From positions 1-64,000 of the forward strand of contig NZ_JAAORB010000009.1 in NCBI RefSeq assembly GCF_011601345.1: 64,000 nt of DNA, given 5' to 3'. The notes under the pieces were generated by a model. It had not been told where the DNA came from, searched no databases, and saw nothing but the letters and a program-made list of their open reading frames with translations. Positions 36,144-44,961 of the stretch are shown here, piece after piece; within the stretch, counting starts at the first letter, position 1; each line of letters starts with the position of its first letter. Both the position numbers and the translations under genes were made by a program. The stretch is from Roseovarius gahaiensis (GTDB lineage: Bacteria > Pseudomonadota > Alphaproteobacteria > Rhodobacterales > Rhodobacteraceae).

Positions 36144-36686
36144 ATGGAGATTTCCGACCTTGCCTTTGAACATGCCCCGATTGGACTGGCCGTTTTGGAA
36201 AAACGGATCATCCGGCATTGTAATCGGCAATTCGCAGCCACGTTCGGCGGGCAAACATCGGATTTTAGCGATGTCCCGCTTGCGCGCTATTATCCATCCA
36301 TCGAAGATTACAGCCGGATCGGCGAACGCGCCTTGGCGGCAATGCGCGCCACCGGGCGTTACAGCGACGAACGGATCATGAAACGCAGCAACGGCACGCT
36401 TTTCTGGTGCCGTGCGCGCGGACAATCGCTCACCCCCGACGATCCGTTTCAGCGCGGGGTCTGGTCCTTTACCGACTTGTCCGATGAACGCCCGCTGGTC
36501 GAACTGACCCACCGCGAACGCGAGGTTGCGATTCTGACCTGCCGGGGCCTGACCTCAAAGGAAATCGGCCTTGAACTGGGGCTGAGCTATCGCACCATCG
36601 AAGTCTATCGCGCCCGCCTGCTAGAGAAGTTTCAGGCGCGCAAACTGGCCGAACTGGTGGCCAAACTGTCGGGCATGCCGCTCTAG
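36144..36686 (+). CDS. PAS-LuxR transcriptional regulator
   Basis: A 180-residue protein: a PAS domain (about 1-110, with APIGLAVLEKRIIRHCNRQF) directly joined to a LuxR-type helix-turn-helix (about 118-175, THREREVAILTCRGLTSKEIG). No receiver domain, so the PAS part must sense the signal. The ligand is unknown. It is divergent from queC with 121 bp between, but there is no evidence that it controls the que genes. Confidence 0.82.
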   Translation: MEISDLAFEHAPIGLAVLEKRIIRHCNRQFAATFGGQTSDFSDVPLARYYPSIEDYSRIGERALAAMRATGRYSDERIMKRSNGTLFWCRARGQSLTPDDPFQRGVWSFTDLSDERPLVELTHREREVAILTCRGLTSKEIGLELGLSYRTIEVYRARLLEKFQARKLAELVAKLSGMPL

Positions 36687-36857
36687 ACTTGACCTCGGGG
36701 CGCTTTTCCGGCTTTTCCCCCTCGAAATTAAGGGCCATATCCCCCATGTTGTGAGGGGAATGCCCGCTTTTCTATGCTCCAAGCTTGCCCTATAAGCGGC
36801 AAAAACCAGTGAAACGCGTTGGCGCAGGCAAGCCATCGCAAGCGGTCGAGGAACCCG

Positions 36858-37397
36858 ATGCCGAATAAAAACCATGAAACGGATGTGGCCTTTATCAAGG
36901 CGCTGGCCGAATTGCTGAATGACAACGATCTGACCGAACTTCAGGTCAAACGCGACTACGGCGAAAACGACAGTCTGAATGTCCGCGTCAGTCGGCAAAA
37001 AGAAATTGTCACGCAGATGCAAGCGGCCCCGGCGCCGGCGGCACAAATGGCCGCCCCCGCGCCTGCCGCTGCGGCCCCGGCGCCGGCGGCACAAATGGCC
37101 GCCCCCGCGCCTGCCGCTGCGGCCCCAGCCCCCGTCGAAACGGCCGAAGACCCCGCCAGCCATCCCGGCGCGGTCACCTCTCCGATGGTGGGCACCGTCT
37201 ATACGCAGGCCGAGCCCGGCGCGCCCGCATTCGTCAGTGTTGGCGACAGCGTCGCCGAGGGTGACACGCTGCTGATCATCGAAGCGATGAAAACAATGAA
37301 CCATATCCCCGCGACGCGGGCTGGCACCGTCAAACGCATCTTGGTCGAAGATGGCGCGGCGGTCGAGTATGGCGCACCTTTGATGATCATCGAATAA
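36858..37397 (+). CDS. accB: Biotin carboxyl carrier protein of acetyl-CoA carboxylase
   Basis: A 179-residue AccB. The N-terminal 50 residues are helical, an Ala/Pro-rich linker follows (about 56-95), then the biotinyl domain with biotin attachment Lys145 in EAMKTMN. The linker contains a 16-residue unit repeated exactly, encoded by a 48-bp tandem duplication. I start at ATG 36858, preceded by GAGGAA. Ten bases separate it from accC, the usual operon. Confidence 0.94.
   Translation: MPNKNHETDVAFIKALAELLNDNDLTELQVKRDYGENDSLNVRVSRQKEIVTQMQAAPAPAAQMAAPAPAAAAPAPAAQMAAPAPAAAAPAPVETAEDPASHPGAVTSPMVGTVYTQAEPGAPAFVSVGDSVAEGDTLLIIEAMKTMNHIPATRAGTVKRILVEDGAAVEYGAPLMIIE
37023..37118 (+). repeat. 48-bp perfect tandem repeat in the accB linker
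   Basis: Two identical 48-bp units (37023-37070 and 37071-37118), each starting GCGGCCCCGGCGCC, plus eight bases of a third. Each unit encodes 16 residues of the Ala/Pro linker with one QM pair. Length change would keep the reading frame. Confidence 0.9.
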
Positions 37398-37407
37398 GGA
37401 CAGGCTG

Positions 37408-38763
37408 ATGTTCGACAAGATCCTCATCGCCAACAGGGGCGAAATTGCCCTGCGGGTGATCCGTGCGGCGCGCGAAATGGGCATCCAAAGCGTTGCGGTG
37501 CATTCCACGGCCGATGCCGATGCCATGCATGTGCGCATGGCCGACGAGTCGGTTTGCATCGGCCCGCCGCCTGCGACCGACAGCTATCTGTCCATTCCCG
37601 CGATCATCGCAGCCTGCGAGGTCACGGGCGCACAGGCGATCCACCCCGGCTATGGGTTCTTGTCGGAAAATGCCAATTTTGTTCAGATCGTCGAAGATCA
37701 TGACCTGAAGTTTATCGGACCAACCGCCGAGCATATTCGTATCATGGGCGACAAGATCACCGCCAAGGATACGATGAAAAACCTAGGTGTGCCCTGTGTT
37801 CCCGGCTCGGATGGGGGCGTGGCGACACTGGACGCCGCCCGAAAACTTGGGGACGACATCGGCTACCCAGTGATCATCAAGGCCACCGCTGGCGGCGGCG
37901 GGCGTGGTATGAAAGTGGCCAATTCCCCGGCCGAGATGGAACATGCCTTCATGACCGCGCGGTCAGAAGGCAAGGCCGCGTTCGGCAATGACGAAGTCTA
38001 TATCGAAAAGTATCTGCAAAAGCCGCGCCATATCGAAATTCAGGTGTTCGGCGATGGCAAGGGCCGCGCGGTGCACTTGGGCGAACGCGATTGTTCGCTG
38101 CAACGCCGGCATCAGAAGGTCTTTGAAGAGGCCCCCGGCCCAAGCATCACCGAAGAGGAACGCGCACGCATTGGCGCGACCTGCGCCGAGGCTGTGGCGG
38201 CCATCAACTATGCCGGGGCTGGCACAATCGAGTTTCTCTACGAAGATGGTGAGTTTTACTTCATCGAAATGAACACCCGCCTGCAGGTGGAACACCCGGT
38301 GACCGAGGCGATTTTCGGGGTTGATCTGGTGCAAGAGCAAATCCGAGTGGCCGAAGGCCACCCGATGTCCTTCACCCAAGAAGATCTGAAAATCAACGGT
38401 CACGCGATCGAGGTGCGCATCAACGCCGAGAGGCTGCCGGATTTTGCACCGCGCCCCGGTAAGATCACCCAATTTCATGCGCCCGGTGGCTTGGGCGTGC
38501 GCATGGATTCGGCGCTGTATGACGGCTATACAATCCCGCCTTACTACGATTCGTTAATCGGGAAGTTGATCGTGCATGCCCCAGACCGGCACAGCGCTTT
38601 GACGCGCTTGAACCGGGCCTTGGGGGAATTGATCGTCGATGGTGTGGAAACCACCGTGCCGCTGTTCCATGCGCTGCTGCAGGAACCCGATATCCAATCT
38701 GGCAATTACTCCATTCACTGGTTGGAAAAATGGCTGGCTGCCAATCTTGAGCAAGGTGACTGA
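37408..38763 (+). CDS. accC: Biotin carboxylase subunit of acetyl-CoA carboxylase
   Basis: A 451-residue ATP-grasp enzyme that carboxylates the biotin of AccB with bicarbonate and ATP, the first step of fatty-acid synthesis. Family features: [13 protein letters not shown] start, the glycine-rich loop [12 protein letters not shown], and the [14 protein letters not shown] active-site segment. Length is normal. Confidence 0.96.
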   Translation: MFDKILIANRGEIALRVIRAAREMGIQSVAVHSTADADAMHVRMADESVCIGPPPATDSYLSIPAIIAACEVTGAQAIHPGYGFLSENANFVQIVEDHDLKFIGPTAEHIRIMGDKITAKDTMKNLGVPCVPGSDGGVATLDAARKLGDDIGYPVIIKATAGGGGRGMKVANSPAEMEHAFMTARSEGKAAFGNDEVYIEKYLQKPRHIEIQVFGDGKGRAVHLGERDCSLQRRHQKVFEEAPGPSITEEERARIGATCAEAVAAINYAGAGTIEFLYEDGEFYFIEMNTRLQVEHPVTEAIFGVDLVQEQIRVAEGHPMSFTQEDLKINGHAIEVRINAERLPDFAPRPGKITQFHAPGGLGVRMDSALYDGYTIPPYYDSLIGKLIVHAPDRHSALTRLNRALGELIVDGVETTVPLFHALLQEPDIQSGNYSIHWLEKWLAANLEQGD

Positions 38764-38886
38764 CGCTTAATTCCGGTCCGGATCATTCTTTGGCATCAGC
38801 ATAAAGCTGCCGCGGCTTTTTGATCCGTTTTGGTAATAGTCGGATAACCCCAGCCTGCCGTCGTCGTGCAGTCGCCCCCAATCGAT

Positions 38887-39462
38887 TCAATCCAGATCGA
38901 ACCCGGCATCACGGGATGCCATGGCAATCGCCCCGTGACTGGGAATAAGGCGCGTCGCGGTTGCCCCGTGTATCGGGCGGCGGGGTTTTTCCAAGGCCAT
39001 GATCGGATCGTGGGTGGTCGCAAAAAGCCCATCACCGATCACAAGACGCGGATGCAAAGCCATGATTGCGTGGAACCAATCGTGTAACGGCGCAGCACCT
39101 TCCAGCACGTCGAACAGAACGACCACATCATATCTGCGCCCGGCATGCGCTTCGGCAATGATTTCCGCCAACACATCGGCACTGCGCAGATCAATCCTTT
39201 CGCGCAGCCCGATATCCGGCAAGCGCGAAAACCGCTCAACCAATGCGCTGCAAGGCTCAACCCCCACCACTTGCAAGGCCCCTGCCGCCGCAAAACTGTA
39301 GCACCAGCGCCCATCCTCGGCCCCCAATAGCAAAACCGTAGAATCCGCGATCACGTGCCGAAACCCATCGACCAACATCGCGTGCCGCGCCTGCATGCGA
39401 TTGGCCATCATGTTGATGTCGCTTTCAAAAAATCCGTTTGGGGTTTGATCTTGAACTGTCAT
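38887..39462 (-). CDS. Class I SAM-dependent methyltransferase, probably truncated by a premature stop
   Basis: 191 residues from ATG 39462 resembling class I methyltransferases: helical N-terminus, a glycine-containing loop region (VLLLGAEDGRW, with GxxxG weakened), VVGVEP acidic loop and a DVVVLFDVLEG strand. The frame stops at TGA 38889-38887 after DAGFDLD. The same frame then continues for 40 protein-like codons (IDWGRLHDDGRLGLSDYY and on) to TAA 38769-38767. The full-length gene would be 38767-39462 with about 231 residues. Truncation, readthrough or a sequencing error are all possible. Confidence 0.6.
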   Translation of the reverse strand: MTVQDQTPNGFFESDINMMANRMQARHAMLVDGFRHVIADSTVLLLGAEDGRWCYSFAAAGALQVVGVEPCSALVERFSRLPDIGLRERIDLRSADVLAEIIAEAHAGRRYDVVVLFDVLEGAAPLHDWFHAIMALHPRLVIGDGLFATTHDPIMALEKPRRPIHGATATRLIPSHGAIAMASRDAGFDLD

Positions 39463-39566
39463 TTCCTTTGCCCCTTTCCTGCAACGGTCTTGCAGGCTTA
39501 GCACGGCTAGGGCTACTGAGGGATTAACGCCCGCGCCCCACCTTTGAAAAAGTATCCTGCATATAA

Positions 39567-40217
39567 ATGACGCTGCCCTCGCTACAGATCACCCCCGACC
39601 TTTTGCTCAAGGCCTATTCGGCCGGTGTGTTCCCCATGTCCGAGCATCGCGATGACCCAGAAATTTTCTGGGTCGATCCACGCCGCAGGGGTATCCTGCC
39701 CTTGAATGGATTTCATATCTCGCGGTCCTTGGCCCGGCGCATGCGCCGAGGCGGCTATACGGTCACTCTGAACGCTGATTTCAGCGGCGTTCTTGATGGC
39801 TGCGCCGATCGGCCAGACACGTGGATCAATTGTGAAATCAGACGTTTATACCTTGATCTTCATGCCTTGGGGCACGCCCACTCGATCGAGGTGTCAAAAG
39901 ATGGCGTCTTGATCGGAGGGGTGTATGGTGTGGCACTCGGCGCGGCTTTTTTTGGCGAAAGCATGTTTTCAAGGCGCACCGACGCGTCAAAGCTGGCATT
40001 GGCCCACCTTACAGATCACCTGCGGCGCTGTGGCTTTACCCTGTTTGATACGCAGTTCATCACACCGCATCTGGCCAGTCTGGGTGGCGTCGAAATCAGC
40101 CGGTCTGAGTATCATGAACTTTTGTCAAAAGCCTTGGAAAAGACCGCCTCGATTACATCCAGACCGCTTGAAAACGATCCTCATTCGGTCGTGCAGCGCA
40201 ATACCCAAACATCATAG
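39567..40217 (+). CDS. aat: Leucyl/phenylalanyl-tRNA-protein transferase
   Basis: A 216-residue Aat that adds Leu or Phe to the N-terminus of proteins starting with Arg or Lys, marking them for ClpAP via the N-end rule. Family motifs: AYSAGVFPMSE, WVDPRRRGILPL, GGVYGVALGAAFFGESMFS and DTQFITPHLASLGG. Its 3' end overlaps the convergent DUF2155 gene by 37 bp. clpP and clpX lie 2-3 kb away but no clpS or clpA is seen. Confidence 0.95.
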   Translation: MTLPSLQITPDLLLKAYSAGVFPMSEHRDDPEIFWVDPRRRGILPLNGFHISRSLARRMRRGGYTVTLNADFSGVLDGCADRPDTWINCEIRRLYLDLHALGHAHSIEVSKDGVLIGGVYGVALGAAFFGESMFSRRTDASKLALAHLTDHLRRCGFTLFDTQFITPHLASLGGVEISRSEYHELLSKALEKTASITSRPLENDPHSVVQRNTQTS

Positions 40218-40543
40218 CGGGGGTGCTCCATGGCGCTCAGCGCCGGGGATGAGGCGATCATCCACCCTTTGAAAATCGGATCGGTTCCGTTGCTGTCTTG
40301 AATGGTCAGAAATGCAAAGGCATCACCGGCAAGGTCGTCCGCAGGGTAGCGGCATTCGCTCAAGATCACCGTCAGCCGACCCAATTCCGTCTTTTCGCCG
40401 TTGGCCAGCACCATGTCCACTGAGGTGCCGTTCAATTTGTCCAACCCGCGCAACACTGCGCCAGTGCCGACAACGACGTCTTGCGCCATGCTGGCCGCCG
40501 GCAAAAAAAGTCCGAGCAACAGGCACAGCGAGCGCAGGTTCAT
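40181..40543 (-). CDS. DUF2155 exported protein
   Basis: A 120-residue protein with a signal peptide (about 1-20, ending AASMAQ). The DUF2155 fold follows, with the typical ILSECRYPADDLAGDAFAFL and KGWMIASSPALSAMEHPRYDVW segments. Found next to mlaD and the complex I accessory gene in many Rhodobacterales. Likely periplasmic; function unknown. The start overlaps the mlaD stop by ATGA. Confidence 0.85.
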   Translation of the reverse strand: MNLRSLCLLLGLFLPAASMAQDVVVGTGAVLRGLDKLNGTSVDMVLANGEKTELGRLTVILSECRYPADDLAGDAFAFLTIQDSNGTDPIFKGWMIASSPALSAMEHPRYDVWVLRCTTE

Positions 40544-40998
40544 TCGGCCGTCCCCTCGTCATCACCGGCGACAAACTTCATCAACAATGACACAAGGCTG
40601 ATCGACCCCTGAGTGAACTCAATCTCATCCCCTGCCGCGAAAGAAAACGGTGATCCGCCGGGCAGAATTTCAACAAAGTTGCCCCCCAACAGACCTTCGG
40701 AACTGATGGCAACAGCGCTATCGTCGGGCACTTCGATGCCGTCGGTGACAGTAAATGTGGTGTCCGCGCGATAGGTCGCCGGATCAAGTTCGATCCCCGT
40801 GACCCGGCCCACTTTGACACCAGCCATCCGTACATCCGTGCCGACATCGACGCCATCCGCGCTGCGGAAACTGGCGCTCAGAGGATATTCCGTGCTGCCA
40901 CCGGAAAACCCCGTCACTTGCCCGGCGTAAACCAGAAACCCAATGGCCACGGCCAATACGGCGCCGCCTACAACAACTTCGGTGGTGCTTTCAGACAT
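40540..40998 (-). CDS. mlaD: MlaD-type lipid-transport protein (MCE domain)
   Basis: A 152-residue protein with one N-terminal membrane anchor (about residues 8-27) and one MCE domain (about 38-115), as in MlaD. In MlaFEDB, MlaD forms the periplasmic hexamer that moves phospholipids between the inner and outer membranes. The other mla genes are not in the window. ATG 40998 is chosen because the anchor follows directly. ATGA overlap with the DUF2155 gene. Confidence 0.88.
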   Translation of the reverse strand: MSESTTEVVVGGAVLAVAIGFLVYAGQVTGFSGGSTEYPLSASFRSADGVDVGTDVRMAGVKVGRVTGIELDPATYRADTTFTVTDGIEVPDDSAVAISSEGLLGGNFVEILPGGSPFSFAAGDEIEFTQGSISLVSLLMKFVAGDDEGTAE

Positions 40999-41011
40999 CT
41001 GTCTTGCGCCC

Positions 41012-41395
41012 TTATTCGGGTGTCCATGCCTCGTAGTCGCGGCGCTCTGCGGGGGCTTCGCGCCGGATCGAGCCTGCGGGCGCATAGGCCAAGGCCGTGC
41101 CCGTCAGGTTTTCTTCGTGCGGTTTTTCCCACGGCTTGTGGGCCAAGGGCGTTTCTGACGGCAGCTCATCAAAGGTGTGATGCAACCAGCCATGCCAATC
41201 CGGGCTGACCCGGCTTGCCTCGGCCTCGCCGTTGTAAATCACCCAGCGACGGTCACCCTCACGGGATCGGTAAAAAATATTGCCCTGCTCGTCTTCGCCA
41301 ACTTTCACACCTTTGCGCCACGTATAAAATTGTGTGTTGAGCGTTTGCCCATTCCACCACGTAACAGAGCGAAGAAGCGTATTGAGAATGCCCAT
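41012..41395 (-). CDS. NDUFA12-type accessory subunit of NADH:ubiquinone oxidoreductase
   Basis: A 127-residue protein matching the 17.2-kDa accessory subunit of mitochondrial complex I, which alphaproteobacteria share. Conserved features: [25 protein letters not shown] and [25 protein letters not shown] (read in pieces). It binds the peripheral arm and stabilises the complex. It opens the mlaD/DUF2155 gene group. Start at ATG 41395. Confidence 0.9.
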   Translation of the reverse strand: MGILNTLLRSVTWWNGQTLNTQFYTWRKGVKVGEDEQGNIFYRSREGDRRWVIYNGEAEASRVSPDWHGWLHHTFDELPSETPLAHKPWEKPHEENLTGTALAYAPAGSIRREAPAERRDYEAWTPE

Positions 41396-41494
41396 TGGGA
41401 ACCTCCGGTAAAACCTTGTTCTGATATGGCCCAAATGCGCCAGAAGGTCCAGTGTCGGTTTGCGCCTCATCCCGATCAGCGCGCCCCCGCGTAA

Positions 41495-41521
41495 AAAAGG
41501 CCCGCTGAACCAGCGGGCCTT
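41495..41521 (-). terminator. Rho-independent terminator after clpX
   Basis: A perfect stem AAGGCCCGCTG/CAGCGGGCCTT with a three-base loop. On the minus strand it is followed by a run of T (TTTTTTAC). It lies 25 bases after the clpX stop. Confidence 0.85.
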
Positions 41522-41545
41522 ATGCGTCGGGAGGTCACAACGCGT

Positions 41546-42808
41546 TCACCCGGCGCTGGTGCCTTCTTTTTTCTGATCCGCGTAGATCATCAGCGGTGCG
41601 GCATCTGACGTTGCCGCCTCTTCGTTGACAACCACTTCTTCCACATCGTCTTGGCCCGGCAATTCAAACATCGTGTCCAGCAAGATATCTTCGAGGATCG
41701 ACCGCAGGCCGCGCGCGCCGGTCTTACGTTCGATGGCCCGTTTCGCGATGGCCTGCAGGGCATCATCGGTAAAGGTCAATTGCGCGTCTTCCAGTTCAAA
41801 CAAACGCTGATACTGCTTGATCAAAGCGTTCTTGGGCTGCGTGAGGATCGTTACCAACGCGTCTTCGTCCAGATCTTCCAGCGTCGCGATGACAGGCAAA
41901 CGCCCCACAAACTCGGGAATCAGGCCAAACTTCAACAAGTCCTCAGGTTCAAGATCTGTAAAGATCTCGCCGATCCCGCGCGCTTCATCATCGCGGACAT
42001 CCGCGCCAAAGCCCATTGCACTGCCTTTGCCACGCTGCGCGATGATCCTGTCCAGACCGGCGAATGCACCGCCGCAGATGAACAGGATATTCGTTGTATC
42101 CACCTGAAGGAATTCTTGTTGCGGATGCTTGCGCCCGCCCTGCGGCGGCACTGCGGCAACAGTGCCTTCCATCAGCTTGAGCAACGCTTGCTGCACGCCT
42201 TCGCCCGACACGTCACGGGTGATTGACGGGTTTTCGGATTTCCGCGTGATCTTATCGACCTCGTCGATATACACGATCCCGCGCTGTGCGCGTTCAACAT
42301 TGTATTCACTGGCCTGAAGCAGCTTGAGGATGATGTTTTCAACATCTTCCCCCACATAACCTGCCTCGGTCAATGTGGTTGCATCCGCCATGGTAAACGG
42401 CACATCCAGAATTCGGGCAAGTGTCTGCGCCAGCAATGTCTTGCCGCAGCCTGTCGGCCCAATCAGCAAGATATTCGACTTTTGAAGTTCGATATCGCTT
42501 TTGCCTGAATTGTTCAGGCGTTTGTAGTGATTGTGAACCGCAACCGACAGCACGCGTTTCGCAGTGGCCTGCCCGATCACGTAATCGTCCAGAACATTGC
42601 AGATATCGCGCGGTGTTGGCACGCCTTCGCTGGATTTCAGCCCGGCGCTTTTGGTTTCTTCGCGGATGATGTCCATGCACAGCTCGACGCATTCGTCGCA
42701 GATGAACACCGTGGGGCCCGCGATCAGCTTACGCACCTCGTGCTGGCTTTTGCCGCAGAAGCTGCAGTAAAGTGTATTCTTGCTGTCGCTGCCATTGTTG
42801 TTCGACAT
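41546..42808 (-). CDS. clpX: ClpX, ATPase subunit of the ClpXP protease
   Basis: A 420-residue AAA+ unfoldase. N-terminal C4 zinc-binding domain (CSFCGK...CDECVELC), Walker A GPTGCGKT, Walker B VYIDEVDK, pore loop GYVGED and the IGF-loop region that docks ClpP. Normal length. Located 143 bp downstream of clpP. Confidence 0.97.
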   Translation of the reverse strand: MSNNNGSDSKNTLYCSFCGKSQHEVRKLIAGPTVFICDECVELCMDIIREETKSAGLKSSEGVPTPRDICNVLDDYVIGQATAKRVLSVAVHNHYKRLNNSGKSDIELQKSNILLIGPTGCGKTLLAQTLARILDVPFTMADATTLTEAGYVGEDVENIILKLLQASEYNVERAQRGIVYIDEVDKITRKSENPSITRDVSGEGVQQALLKLMEGTVAAVPPQGGRKHPQQEFLQVDTTNILFICGGAFAGLDRIIAQRGKGSAMGFGADVRDDEARGIGEIFTDLEPEDLLKFGLIPEFVGRLPVIATLEDLDEDALVTILTQPKNALIKQYQRLFELEDAQLTFTDDALQAIAKRAIERKTGARGLRSILEDILLDTMFELPGQDDVEEVVVNEEAATSDAAPLMIYADQKKEGTSAG

Positions 42809-42918
42809 TCCGTACCTTTCGGGCGGTGCCCAGCAATTGATCGACAGTTCAGTGCCGATCTCATGGTCGTTTCGAGCCAGCTTAAAACAGGTGACAAGTC
42901 ACCACAATGTCAAAATGG

Positions 42919-42942
42919 GCGCCGCGATTTCAACCGCGGCGC
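42919..42942 (-). terminator. Hairpin between clpP and clpX
   Basis: An eight-base perfect stem GCGCCGCG/CGCGGCGC with an eight-base loop, ten bases after the clpP stop. On the minus strand it is followed by CCATTTTG, a weak T-stretch, so partial termination is likely, with clpX also having its own promoter. Confidence 0.55.
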
Positions 42943-42951
42943 GCTGACCCG

Positions 42952-43584
42952 TTAGCCTTTCTCGTCGTCCGTTTTCGCACGGTTTTCGACGATCTCGTCA
43001 ATCAGGCCCCAGTCTTTGGCGTCTTCAGGCGACATGAAGTTATCGCGCTCCAAAGCATCTTCGACTTTTTCAAGGGTTTGACCTGTATGACGCACGTAAA
43101 TTTCATTCAAGCGCCGCTTCAACTTCAGGGTTTCTTCGGCGTGGATCATGATATCCGTGGCCTGACCCTGATAGCCGCCTGATGGCTGGTGCACCATGAT
43201 TCGGCTATTGGGCAAAGAAAAGCGCATTCCATGTGCCCCTGCGGTCAACAGCAGCGACCCCATCGACGCCGCCTGCCCGATCACCAATGTGCTGACCTTC
43301 GGCTTGATGTATTGCATCGTGTCATAGATCGACAGACCACTGGTGACGACGCCACCGGGGCTGTTGATATACATGCTGATTTCCTTGCTTGGGTTTTCAG
43401 CTTCCAAGTGCAGCAACTGCGCCACGATCAGGCTGGACATGCCATCATGCACCGGACCGTTCACAAAGATAATCCGCTCCTTCAACAGGCGCGAGAAGAT
43501 GTCATAGGCGCGCTCCCCCCGGCTGGTCTGCTCGACCACCATCGGGACAAGGGTATTCATATAAGTCTCATAAGGGTCTGTCAT
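42952..43584 (-). CDS. clpP: ClpP, proteolytic subunit of ClpXP
   Basis: A 210-residue serine peptidase with catalytic triad Ser107 (GQAASMGS), His132 (MVHQPSGG) and Asp181 (LERDNFMS). Normal length, with the N-terminal [17 protein letters not shown] stretch that forms the axial gate. Confidence 0.97.
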   Translation of the reverse strand: MTDPYETYMNTLVPMVVEQTSRGERAYDIFSRLLKERIIFVNGPVHDGMSSLIVAQLLHLEAENPSKEISMYINSPGGVVTSGLSIYDTMQYIKPKVSTLVIGQAASMGSLLLTAGAHGMRFSLPNSRIMVHQPSGGYQGQATDIMIHAEETLKLKRRLNEIYVRHTGQTLEKVEDALERDNFMSPEDAKDWGLIDEIVENRAKTDDEKG

Positions 43585-43735
43585 GTTCGCCTGCCTATTG
43601 GGGAAGTTTCGGTGTTTACCGCTCAGGTGCTAAGGGAGTCTTAGTCTTGCGCCCCGACCCCTGCAAGGGGAAGACGTATTGTTTTAGTCATGATCTCGCC
43701 CTTGAAGGGGCCTCTGCCCGTCCTAGGCTTGCGTC

Positions 43736-44953
43736 ATGGAAAACGCTTTCGGCCCTCTCCCGGCAACACGCATCGCGGCGTTGGAGCACTTGCAAAGGTT
43801 TGTGCCCAAGGCAGGCCGCGACTACGCGCGCCTGCGTAACTATGATTTGGGACCGGGCGGGCACGCTCATGTCTCCATGCTGTCCCCCTACCTGCGTCAC
43901 CGGCTTGTCACCGAAGAAGAGGTCTTGCGCAGCGTTTTAGCCCGCCACACGGCCGCCGGCGCCGAAAAATTCATCCAAGAAGTGTTTTGGCGGAGCTATT
44001 GGAAGGGCTGGCTTGAGATGCGGCCCGAGGTTTGGGCAGATTACCAAGCCGGGCTGCACGCGGCGATCAATCGTACAAAATCCGAATCCGGCTTGCGGCA
44101 GTGCTGGTCAGATGCCTGTCACGGCCAAACCGGACTAACCGCTTTCGATCACTGGGCGCAGGAGTTGATGCAAACCGGCTATCTGCACAATCACGCGCGC
44201 CTGTGGTTCGCGTCAATCTGGATCTTCACGCTGAAATTGCCGTGGGAGTTGGGGGCAGATTTTTTCCTGCGCCATCTTCTGGATGGCGATCCGGCCTCCA
44301 ACACCTTGGGCTGGCGGTGGGTGGCGGGCCTGCAAACCAAAGGCAAAACCTATCTCGCCCGCCCCGATAACATCGCACAGTTTACCGAGCGTCGGTTTCA
44401 GCCGTCTGGGCTGGCCACACATGCCCCGGCGCTGTCCGGCCCGGACCATCCACCGCGCCGTCCATTGCCCGGCCCGTCCACTTGGCCCAAAGATAAACGC
44501 ACGGGCCTTTTACTTCACGAAGACGACCTCAGCCCCGGCTTCTTGTTCGATGCCGGCCTGTCGCCGGTATCGGTGGCCGGCCTGCAAACGTCAGCGCATC
44601 GCTCGCCCTTGGCTGTATCGGATCTGGTGCAGGGGTTCACACGGGACGCACTGAACGACGCGGCACAGCGTTGGCAATCGCGCAGCGGCAATAATGGCGG
44701 GGTCCACGACACGGTCACAACGCTGGTCACATGGGCCCGGTCAAACACCTTACGGCAAATCGTGACCCCCTACGCCCCCACAGGCCCCGCCGCCGAAGGC
44801 TTGAACGATCTTGAGGAGGCGCTGCACCAGCACGACATCACTCTGATCCGTCCGATGCGCGATTATGACAGCCGCGCGTGGCCGCATGCCACGCATGGGT
44901 TTTTCCGGTTCAAGGAAAAAATCCCACAGCTTCTGGCCGCCATGGGGCTGTAA
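43736..44953 (+). CDS. Photolyase/cryptochrome-like FAD protein with atypical domain order
   Basis: A 405-residue protein. The N-terminal part (about 10-235) matches the FAD-binding helical domain of photolyases: IQEVFWRSYWKGWLE, the HNHARLWFASIW motif, then DGDPASNTLGWRWVAGLQTKG (read in pieces). In ordinary photolyases an alpha/beta antenna domain of about 130 residues comes first. Here none precedes it; instead a region of about 150 residues follows that looks alpha/beta-like (TGLLLHEDDLSP, TLVTWARSNTLRQIV, ending GFFRFKEKIP). It may be a circular permutation of the same two domains. DNA repair or photoreception cannot be told apart by eye. Confidence 0.75.
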   Translation: MENAFGPLPATRIAALEHLQRFVPKAGRDYARLRNYDLGPGGHAHVSMLSPYLRHRLVTEEEVLRSVLARHTAAGAEKFIQEVFWRSYWKGWLEMRPEVWADYQAGLHAAINRTKSESGLRQCWSDACHGQTGLTAFDHWAQELMQTGYLHNHARLWFASIWIFTLKLPWELGADFFLRHLLDGDPASNTLGWRWVAGLQTKGKTYLARPDNIAQFTERRFQPSGLATHAPALSGPDHPPRRPLPGPSTWPKDKRTGLLLHEDDLSPGFLFDAGLSPVSVAGLQTSAHRSPLAVSDLVQGFTRDALNDAAQRWQSRSGNNGGVHDTVTTLVTWARSNTLRQIVTPYAPTGPAAEGLNDLEEALHQHDITLIRPMRDYDSRAWPHATHGFFRFKEKIPQLLAAMGL

Positions 44954-44961
44954 AATTTGCT

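Noticed and set aside
2762-39462. Possible reassignment of TGA to tryptophan, suggested by two in-frame TGA codons
   Set aside because: Many genes here end in TGA at ATGA overlaps (for example queD/queE, mlaD/DUF2155), so TGA is a normal stop; local mutation is the simpler view.
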